From SIG565 sp045656145 (GTDB lineage Bacteria; Bacillota; Clostridia; Oscillospirales; Acutalibacteraceae), in the NCBI GenBank assembly GCA_045656145.1, contig JAZOQP010000003.1, forward strand, positions 1 through 10,587: DNA of 10,587 nucleotides, written 5' to 3'. This document shows positions 5,760-10,587 of the stretch, one piece after another. Below the pieces are notes generated by a model. The model did not search any database and was not told the DNA's origin. It saw only the letters and a list, made by a program, of their open reading frames with translations. How positions within the stretch are numbered: position 1 is the stretch's first letter; every line of letters begins with the position of its first letter. Both the position numbers and the translations under genes were made by a program.

Positions 5760-7712
5760 TTATTCGCTTATTGCTTTTGCATGGCTTTTTGAGATTAACT
5801 GTAAAATACCAACTATTCCAACAAGCGCTATACCGATAACATCGGTAATTACGCCCGGGTAAATCAGTAAAAGTCCGCCCGCAGTAGAAAGAATTCTTTC
5901 ATACCAAGCCATACCTTTGAGGAAATATCCCTCAAGCGCTGCCGAAATGGCGAAGATACCAACAAACGAAGTGATTATTATTAAAATTACCTCAAACACG
6001 CTTGTTACATTTATAAACAGCATTGCGGGGTTAAGCGCAAACACATAAGGCACGATAAAGGCGCCAATAGCAAGCTTGGTTGCTGTAACAGCGGTCTTCA
6101 TCGGGTTAGCTCCCGCAATTGCTGCGCCCGCATAAGCTGCAAGGGCTACGGGAGGGGTTAAATCGGCAACAATTCCAAAATAGAAAACAAAGAAGTGTGC
6201 CGCTAAATCAGGAACACCCATCTTAATAAGAATGGGAGCGCAGGTAGCTGCCATAATGCAATAGTTTGCCGTTGTGGGAACACCCATGCCAAGAACTATA
6301 CAGGTAAGCATTGTTAAGAACAAAGCAATTATAACCTTATTTCCTGCAAGGGCTAAAATTCCGTTAATGAGCATGGTTGCGAGGCCTGTCATAGTGATGG
6401 TGCCTGCAATGATACCTGCAACGCCGCACGCAACAGCAACTGTTATCATACCCTGACCGCCTGCCGCTAAGGCTTCCCAAATTTTCTTAGGAGTAATGCG
6501 GCTTTCCTTATTGAAAATGCCAACAACTATTGTTGCAACAATAGCAATTGCGGCGGCATAAGCTATTGAGCGCGAGCCCGAGCTTACAAGCACAATAAGA
6601 ATAATAAGCGGTAACAATAAATAAGACTGTTTTAAAAGCGGAAGGAATCTTGGAAGTTCTTCCTTTGTAAGACCTCTAAGGCCCTCTTTTTTAGCCTCCA
6701 GATGAACCGCAATGAAAACACCTAAGAAGTAAAGGCAAGCAGGAAGAATTGCCCTTACAACTATGTTGCTGTAAGGAACGCCGATGTTTTCGGCCATAAG
6801 GAAAGCGGCGGCGCCCATAATAGGAGGCATTATTTGACCACCTGTTGAAGCGGAGGCCTCTGCCGCAGCAGCAAATTCAGGCTTGTAGCCTGTTTTTTTC
6901 ATAAGCGGAATGGTAACCGAGCCTGAGCCAACGGTATTTGCAACCGAGGAGCCCGAAACCATACCTTCAAGCGCGCTTGCTACAACAGCAACCTTTGCAG
7001 GTCCGCCCGAAAATCCACCAACTACAGCATTGGAAATTCTTATAAAGAAATCTGCAATTCCCGTTCTCTCAAGAAACGCGCCGAAAATAATGAATATAGC
7101 TATATATTTAGAGCAAGTATTAATAGGAGTTGATAAAATGCCTGAGGTTGTGGTATAGAAAAGGTTACCCACAAGGCTCTGAATTCTACGCATAATATCG
7201 GGATTTGTAAGTCCCCAGCCGAGCGCATAAACAATGAATGCGCCGCCAACAACAATAATCGGAATGCCAACACATCTGCGGCAAAGTTCTAATAGGCAGA
7301 GTATACCTATCGTTCCGATTATAATCTGATAATCCTTAAAGGATTTACCCTGTTGAATAATGGTTACGGCATCAAAGGTGTAATAAAAAAAGGAACCCGA
7401 ACCCAAAATCATTAAAATAATATCATACCAGGGCATAAAGTTTACCTTTTGAGTGCCCTTTTTAATCGGATATACAAGATATCCCAACAAAACGATACAA
7501 CCAACGAAACTTGAAAGTCTGATAGCATCAAGCCAAGTTGCGAAGAAAGTTACATAAATGCAGAAAAGAGCAAAAGCGGCTAAAAGGCAATTAACAATTA
7601 TCTTCGGAGTGCCTTCCCAAACGCGCACGTTTGATTCTCTATCAAACTTTTTCATTACAGCATCAAGGTCCATTGGCTCTTCTATTTTTTCTTTTTTCTT
7701 AAATAACTGCAA
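5760..7712 (-). CDS. TRAP transporter fused permease (DctQ/DctM, TAXI type)
   Basis: Membrane part of a tripartite ATP-independent periplasmic-type transporter, which moves organic acids or amino-acid-like solutes with a sodium or proton gradient. The 650-residue protein joins the small four-helix DctQ-like half (about 37-165) to the large DctM-like half (about 195-645), the arrangement typical of TAXI systems. Conserved segments include SGSSVANTVGSGSVTIP (253-269), TGGQIMPPIMGAAAFLMAE (290-308), LGMGVPTTANY (474-484) and ADLTPPVALAAYAGAAIAGA (516-535). The start is TTG at 7712, with AAGGAAG a few bases upstream; an ATG at 7673 (residue 14) is the alternative. It follows its binding-protein gene after about 84 bp that hold a hairpin, and a terminator comes immediately after its stop. 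The substrate is unknown. Confidence 0.95.
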   Translation of the reverse strand: MQLFKKKEKIEEPMDLDAVMKKFDRESNVRVWEGTPKIIVNCLLAAFALFCIYVTFFATWLDAIRLSSFVGCIVLLGYLVYPIKKGTQKVNFMPWYDIILMILGSGSFFYYTFDAVTIIQQGKSFKDYQIIIGTIGILCLLELCRRCVGIPIIVVGGAFIVYALGWGLTNPDIMRRIQSLVGNLFYTTTSGILSTPINTCSKYIAIFIIFGAFLERTGIADFFIRISNAVVGGFSGGPAKVAVVASALEGMVSGSSVANTVGSGSVTIPLMKKTGYKPEFAAAAEASASTGGQIMPPIMGAAAFLMAENIGVPYSNIVVRAILPACLYFLGVFIAVHLEAKKEGLRGLTKEELPRFLPLLKQSYLLLPLIILIVLVSSGSRSIAYAAAIAIVATIVVGIFNKESRITPKKIWEALAAGGQGMITVAVACGVAGIIAGTITMTGLATMLINGILALAGNKVIIALFLTMLTCIVLGMGVPTTANYCIMAATCAPILIKMGVPDLAAHFFVFYFGIVADLTPPVALAAYAGAAIAGANPMKTAVTATKLAIGAFIVPYVFALNPAMLFINVTSVFEVILIIITSFVGIFAISAALEGYFLKGMAWYERILSTAGGLLLIYPGVITDVIGIALVGIVGILQLISKSHAKAISE

Positions 7713-7739
7713 CCTACTCTTCCTTTCATAAAATATTAA

Positions 7740-7768
7740 AATAGCTGCGACGGAAAGTCGCAGCTATT
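7740..7768 (-). terminator. Intercistronic hairpin between TAXI binding protein and TRAP permease
   Basis: AATAGCTGCGAC (7740-7751) and GTCGCAGCTATT (7757-7768) form a perfect 12-bp stem with a 5-base loop. On the minus strand it is followed by a broken T-rich run (TTAATATTTT). It is probably a partial terminator or an mRNA-stabilising 3' structure that lets the binding protein be made in excess over the permease, a common arrangement in uptake operons. Confidence 0.7.
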
Positions 7769-7796
7769 ACGGCTTTAAAGAATTATAAAAATTAAA

Positions 7797-8753
7797 TTAT
7801 TTAACTTCTACTTCAATTCCCTTTTCTTTAAAGTATTTTGCTGCACCTGCATGGAAAGGAACGGTAAGACCTTCTGTTGCGTTCTCTAGGCTTAATTCCT
7901 TACCCTTTGCGTGTTCTGCGCTAATAGCTTCGATATTATCAAAGATAGCAGCAGTTAAATTGTAAACTGCATCTTCAGAAGCGTTTGCATCTACAATTAA
8001 TGTAGCCTTAACGGTTACGGTTGCAATTTCCTCTGCCTGACCCTTATAGGTTTCAGCCGGAATCTTATAAACTGAATAGAAGGTGTTATCCTTCATAAGC
8101 TTTTCAGCAATAGCGCCATCAATCGGAACAATGCGAGTGTTGGCGTTGGTCATGCTAAGCTCGGTAATTGCGGGAGTGGGAGCGCCTGCAACGATAAATG
8201 CTGCATCAATCTTACCATCCTTTAATGCATCAGCGCTTTCATCAAAGTTCTGATACTGAGGAGTAATGTCTGTTTCAGCAATACCTGCAGCTGCGAGAAC
8301 GTCCATAGCGTTAAAGTAAACGCCTGAACCGGGAGCGCCGATAGAAACCTTTTTACCCTTTAAATCGGCAACCGATTTGATTTCAGGATTAACTGTTACT
8401 AACTGAACAGCCTCTGCATAAAGACCTGCAACTGTGCGGAAAGAAGTGATAGCACCCTCGGTCTCGAAAGAACGTGAACCGTTCCAAGCATAGTGCATAA
8501 CATCAGACTGAACTGTACCTAACTGATAATCGCCAATGTTGATACCCTGAATGTTATCCTTTGAACCACCTGTAGATACGGTGTTAACTGTTACGCCTGC
8601 GTTATTGGTAATATACTGACCAATTATTCCGCCATAAGCGTAATATGTACCTGTTGGGCTACCTGTACCCATTGTCATGGAAGTTGTTCCGCCGCAAGCT
8701 GCAAGAGAAACAACCAACGCGAGAGCTAGCACTAAAGCTATAATTTTTTTCAT
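7797..8753 (-). CDS. TAXI-family TRAP solute-binding lipoprotein
   Basis: Extracytoplasmic binding protein that should deliver solute to the fused TRAP permease encoded next. The 318-residue product starts with a classical lipoprotein signal peptide (MKKIIALVLALALVVSLAAC) with lipobox LAAC and lipidated Cys20, so it would be anchored to the outer face of the membrane. TAXI signatures are present: GTGSPTGTYYAYGG (29-42), NTVSTGGSKDNI (57-68), and SVADLKGKKVSIGAPGSGV (127-145). The start at 8753 is chosen because AAGGAG lies eight bases upstream and the signal peptide begins exactly there; the frame stays open to 8816, but that extension would lie within the promoter. Relatives bind glutamate or other carboxylates, but the ligand here is not determined. 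Confidence 0.95.
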   Translation of the reverse strand: MKKIIALVLALALVVSLAACGGTTSMTMGTGSPTGTYYAYGGIIGQYITNNAGVTVNTVSTGGSKDNIQGINIGDYQLGTVQSDVMHYAWNGSRSFETEGAITSFRTVAGLYAEAVQLVTVNPEIKSVADLKGKKVSIGAPGSGVYFNAMDVLAAAGIAETDITPQYQNFDESADALKDGKIDAAFIVAGAPTPAITELSMTNANTRIVPIDGAIAEKLMKDNTFYSVYKIPAETYKGQAEEIATVTVKATLIVDANASEDAVYNLTAAIFDNIEAISAEHAKGKELSLENATEGLTVPFHAGAAKYFKEKGIEVEVK

Positions 8754-8787
8754 AATACTTTCTCCTTTTATTAAAGATACTTGTACT

Positions 8788-8816
8788 ATTATAATACAGC
8801 TTTGAAAATTTTTCAA
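8788..8816 (-). promoter_or_regulatory. Strong predicted promoter of the TAXI-TRAP operon
   Basis: TTGAAA (8811-8816) and a perfect TATAAT (8788-8793) with exactly 17 bp between them on the minus strand. Transcription would start near 8780, about 27 bases before the ATG at 8753. It begins eight bases after the stop of the upstream small membrane gene, with no terminator visible between. Confidence 0.8.
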
Positions 8817-8823
8817 CTAAAAA

Positions 8824-9114
8824 TTATTGTTTTTTATCAAGTTGATAGTTTCTTGCATACATTAAAAGGTCTAAACCAACCATTAAAAAATTAAGAACAT
8901 AGAAGAAAAGAACATACCATTTATCAGCAATAGCAGCCATATAAGCATCGTTCACAAGCTTTGAAATAATGCCTGCTATGTAGCCAAAGAAAATAAGGAG
9001 TAAAAAAGCAAGGCTTTTGCCCTTTGTTGTTCTTGCCTTATAAGATTTAATAACGTTAAGCGGCCAGGATATACCAAAGCTCACTATCATTGTAACCTCT
9101 AAAATTTCTGCCAT
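8824..9114 (-). CDS. Small three-helix membrane protein, SemiSWEET/PQ-loop-like
   Basis: A 96-residue protein with three predicted membrane helices (about 5-23, 34-52, 66-87), the layout of one triple-helix-bundle half-transporter. The stretch SWPLNVIKSYKARTTKGKSL (16-35) resembles the PQ-loop region of SemiSWEETs, with proline inside helix 1 followed by a basic, Gly/Ser-containing turn; an Asn (residue 75) lies in helix 3, where SemiSWEETs often have one. Such proteins work as homodimers and can pass sugars or other small solutes, but the cargo here is unknown and the Gln of the PQ pair is replaced by Leu. The start at 9114 has a GGAGG eight bases upstream. The gene has its own promoter and lies upstream of the TAXI-TRAP operon in the same direction, so some joint transcription is possible. 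Confidence 0.62.
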   Translation of the reverse strand: MAEILEVTMIVSFGISWPLNVIKSYKARTTKGKSLAFLLLIFFGYIAGIISKLVNDAYMAAIADKWYVLFFYVLNFLMVGLDLLMYARNYQLDKKQ

Positions 9115-9141
9115 TTTTCATCCCTCCAAAAGTTTATATTC

Positions 9142-9170
9142 ATTATATAATAAAGGAAATAGAAAGTAAA
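9142..9170 (-). promoter_or_regulatory. Predicted promoter of the SemiSWEET-like gene
   Basis: On the minus strand TTTACT (9165-9170, 4/6) and a perfect TATAAT (9142-9147) are spaced 17 bp apart, with the start point near 9135 and the ribosome binding site directly after. It is divergent from the tRNA promoter that begins 23 bp away. Confidence 0.6.
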
Positions 9171-9192
9171 TAGCAAAAATTTAAAAAAACAC

Positions 9193-9221
9193 TTGACAAA
9201 AAAGTGCCAATGTGATATATT
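9193..9221 (+). promoter_or_regulatory. Strong promoter of the tRNA-Thr transcript
   Basis: A perfect TTGACA (9193-9198), 17 bp, then TATATT (9216-9221). The predicted start near 9228 is about ten bases before the mature tRNA. Typical of stable RNA genes. Confidence 0.88.
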
Positions 9222-9232
9222 ATTTAGGCGCA

Positions 9233-9295
<63 letters not shown>

Positions 9296-9313
<18 letters not shown>

Positions 9314-9353
9314 GCATTTTTTGAGTCTTTAATCGGACTCGAAGCCTGAGAGG
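9296..9353 (+). repeat. 58-bp direct repeat, copy 1 (tRNA-Thr 3' end plus trailer)
   Basis: Starts in the T arm of tRNA-Thr, includes the 3' acceptor strand and CCA, and continues 40 bp into the trailer (GCATTTTTTGAGTC up to CCTGAGAGG). It is identical, base for base, to 9454-9511. Confidence 0.95.
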
Positions 9354-9368
9354 GTGAGCGGCGTGAAG

Positions 9369-9391
9369 AAAACATCATAGTATGATGTTTT
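9369..9391 (+). terminator. Terminator-like hairpin in the spacer between tRNA-Thr and tRNA-Tyr
   Basis: AAAACATCAT (9369-9378), loop AGT, ATGATGTTTT (9382-9391), followed by one more T. A perfect 10-bp stem that could stop the tRNA-Thr transcript, but it is AT-rich and its U-tract is short, so termination is probably partial. Confidence 0.5.
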
Positions 9392-9408
9392 TAGTCGCGA
9401 AGTGTGCA

Positions 9409-9448
9409 GCGGCTATGCCGCAAGCACGGCATACTTTTCGTAGAAAAG
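9409..9448. other. Cluster of small inverted repeats in the tRNA spacer
   Basis: Three overlapping or adjacent stem-loops: GCGGC-TAT-GCCGC (9409-9421), TATGCCG-CAAGCA-CGGCATA (9414-9433, an alternative to the first) and CTTTTC-GTA-GAAAAG (9434-9448). Together with the hairpin at 9369-9391 they fill most of the 100-bp segment between the two 58-bp repeats. No gene could be recognised here. Confidence 0.6.
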
Positions 9449-9453
9449 GATGC

Positions 9454-9511
9454 GTCCGTCCACCAGCTCCAGCATTTTTTGAGTCTTTAATCGGACTCGA
9501 AGCCTGAGAGG
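9454..9511 (+). repeat. 58-bp direct repeat, copy 2 (orphan tRNA-Thr 3' end)
   Basis: An exact copy of 9296-9353, 158 bp downstream. Its first 18 bases are an orphan 3' end of tRNA-Thr without a 5' part, so it cannot make a tRNA. The layout is like an att site or one end of a tandem duplication. Confidence 0.95.
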
Positions 9512-9531
9512 TAAAATGCAAAACTTAATAT

Positions 9532-9617
<86 letters not shown>

Positions 9618-9623
9618 AATTGG

Positions 9624-9657
9624 AAGAGTACCACCGAAAGGTTGGTGCTCTTTTAAT
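9624..9657 (+). terminator. Rho-independent terminator after tRNA-Tyr
   Basis: AAGAGTACCACC (9624-9635) pairs with GGTTGGTGCTCTT (9640-9652) across a GAAA loop, with one G-T pair and one bulge, followed by TTTAATTTT. A good GC-containing terminator seven bases after the tRNA. Confidence 0.85.
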
Positions 9658-9724
9658 TTTCGGCTGAGAGGTTGAGGTTTGAACAGAGTGTGCCATTCGC
9701 AATAACATTATACAAAGCATCGCC

Positions 9725-9753
9725 TTGATTTGTTTTAGAAAAAATGATATAAT
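9725..9753 (+). promoter_or_regulatory. Predicted promoter of the P-loop kinase gene
   Basis: TTGATT (9725-9730) and a perfect TATAAT (9748-9753) with 17 bp between them. Start near 9760, about 39 bases before the ATG. Confidence 0.75.
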
Positions 9754-9798
9754 AATTACATAAACTTCTATGCAATCGATAATAAGGATGCTGAGATA

Positions 9799-10311
9799 AT
9801 GATTATTTTAATAACGGGCGCTTCTCACACAGGCAAAACCGTGCTTTCTCAAAAACTGCTTGAAAAATATAAATATCCTTATCTTTCCATTGACCACTTA
9901 AAAATGGGGTTAATCCGAAGCGGAAACACCACTCTTACGCCTTTAAGCGAAGACGAAGAATTAACTAACTACCTTTGGCCGATTGTAAGAGAAATAATCA
10001 AAACCGCAATTGAAAACAACCAAAACCTAATTGTTGAGGGTTGCTATATCCCTTTTAACTTTCAAGAAGACTTTGATGAAAATTATCTTGCACACATTAA
10101 ATACTATTGCCTTATAATGAGTGAAAAATATATCAACTCACATTTTGACAATATAATAAAATATGAACGCATTATTGAAAACCGCCCTGAAAACTCCTGC
10201 GCCAAAGAAGAAATTTTGAAAGATAACGCAAAGCTTTTATCACTTGCAAAAGAGCATAATTTCAATTATATTTTAATTGATGATAACTATGAAATAAACA
10301 TTGATTTATAA
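9799..10311 (+). CDS. Small P-loop NTPase, kinase-like (adenylate-kinase/zeta-toxin-like fold)
   Basis: A 170-residue cytoplasmic protein opening with strand-plus-Walker A: MIILITGASHTGKT, with the P-loop GASHTGKT at residues 7-14. YLSIDHLKMGLI (28-39) has an acidic residue after the second strand, as in kinases that bind a phosphate acceptor there, and NLIVEGCYIPF (76-86) looks like the third strand leading to a substrate loop. Arg and Glu residues near 124-136 (YERIIENRPENS) could be the lid. The size and layout fit small kinases of nucleotides, shikimate-like substrates or antibiotics, but no family-defining substrate motif was recognised, so the substrate is left open. The start is supported by AAGGA ten bases upstream. 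It stands alone, with its own promoter and terminator, and is not obviously linked to the tRNAs before it. Confidence 0.85.
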   Translation: MIILITGASHTGKTVLSQKLLEKYKYPYLSIDHLKMGLIRSGNTTLTPLSEDEELTNYLWPIVREIIKTAIENNQNLIVEGCYIPFNFQEDFDENYLAHIKYYCLIMSEKYINSHFDNIIKYERIIENRPENSCAKEEILKDNAKLLSLAKEHNFNYILIDDNYEINIDL

Positions 10312-10316
10312 TCTTA

Positions 10317-10346
10317 AAAAACACCTGCTAAGTAGGTGTTTTTGTT
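10317..10346 (+). terminator. Rho-independent terminator after the P-loop kinase gene
   Basis: AAAAACACCTGC (10317-10328), loop TAA, GTAGGTGTTTTT (10332-10343), with one G-T pair, then GTT. It begins six bases after the stop codon. The run of T is good, and the -35 of the next promoter overlaps its 3' end. Confidence 0.88.
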
Positions 10347-10373
10347 GCTATTTTTCGCTCTCTATTGTATAAT
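10345..10373 (+). promoter_or_regulatory. Predicted promoter of the ClC channel gene
   Basis: TTGCTA (10345-10350, 4/6) and a perfect TATAAT (10368-10373) with 17 bp spacing. Transcription would start near 10380, only about ten bases before the ATG. Confidence 0.6.
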
Positions 10374-10389
10374 TAATTTGGTGTTATAT

Positions 10390-10587
10390 ATGTTAAAATT
10401 TGTAAAATCAACAATTAAATATACCGCCTCATTGTTATTAGCAGGCATTTTTGGAGGTATTATCGGCGCAGGCTTTGCGCATACCATTAATTTGGTTACA
10501 GAACTTCGCGAAGCCTATCCTGCTTTGATTTTCCTTTTACCCCTCGGCGCTGTTGCCACGGTGTTAATTTATTCCGTTTTAAAGGTT
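10390..10587 (+). CDS. ClC-family chloride channel or Cl-/H+ antiporter, N-terminal part (cut by right edge)
   Basis: Sixty-six codons are visible, all open to the window end. After a short basic N-terminus (MLKFVKSTIKYT) comes a hydrophobic helix with GIFGGIIGAGFAHTINLVTELRE (about 19-41), then YPALIFLLPLGAVATVLIYSVLKV, matching the first two helices of ClC proteins (glycine-rich helix B, amphipathic LxxELR linker, and a helix starting with an aromatic-proline). The selectivity motifs (GSGIP, GKxGP, the gating Glu) are beyond the edge, so channel or antiporter cannot be decided. The ATG at 10390 has only a weak GGTG upstream. The gene follows the kinase gene in the same direction, but after a terminator. 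Confidence 0.82.
   Translation, partial: MLKFVKSTIKYTASLLLAGIFGGIIGAGFAHTINLVTELREAYPALIFLLPLGAVATVLIYSVLKV

Noticed and set aside
8754..8816. N-terminal 21-residue extension of the TAXI binding protein
   Set aside because: It would put residues before a perfect lipoprotein signal peptide and would start inside the -35 box; the ATG at 8753 has AAGGAG at good distance.
9664..9671. Third occurrence of CTGAGAGG after tRNA-Tyr
   Set aside because: It shares only 8 bases with the end of the 58-bp repeats; too short to call a third copy.

Overview
The window looks like chromosome of a low-GC Bacillota, most likely an anaerobic gut-type Clostridia member. Supporting signs are strong AGGAGG-type ribosome binding sites, consensus TTGACA/TATAAT promoters, tRNA genes with encoded CCA, pyruvate phosphate dikinase, a TAXI-type TRAP transporter, and a DUF559 gene set between GC-rich hairpin repeats. 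No exact species can be named. There is no phage, plasmid or CRISPR material.

Left part (1-5115, minus strand). The N-terminal part of pyruvate phosphate dikinase (ppdK) runs off the left edge and has its own promoter. Upstream of it is a tight four-gene operon, in transcription order: (1) a fused membrane ECF S-component plus nickel-pincer racemase (LarA), (2) glycerate 2-kinase, (3) a small nitroreductase, (4) a short-chain dehydrogenase. Two junctions are 4-bp ATGA overlaps and the third gap is 12 bp. The inferred route is uptake of a 2-hydroxyacid, interconversion of its D and L forms at the membrane, and phosphorylation of D-glycerate to 2-phosphoglycerate, which enters lower glycolysis near the PEP/pyruvate step of PPDK. 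The true racemase substrate (lactate, glycerate or another) cannot be read from the sequence.

Middle part (5147-9170, minus strand). A DUF559 nuclease-like gene sits between two imperfect inverted repeats of about 54 bp, each folding into two hairpins. It looks like a small mobile or MITE-like cassette, and it touches the promoter of the racemase operon. Next comes a TAXI-TRAP uptake system: a lipoprotein binding protein with a near-consensus promoter, an intercistronic hairpin, then the fused 4TM/12TM permease and a terminator. A 96-residue three-helix SemiSWEET/PQ-loop-like protein has its own promoter further upstream.

Right part (9193-10587, plus strand). A strong promoter drives tRNA-Thr(TGT), followed by tRNA-Tyr(GTA). 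Between them the 3' end of tRNA-Thr plus 40 bp of trailer is repeated exactly (58 bp, spacing 158 bp) around a 100-bp hairpin-rich spacer, which suggests an integration scar or a tandem duplication. Then come a P-loop kinase-like gene with a clear promoter and terminator, and the start of a ClC chloride channel gene cut by the right edge.
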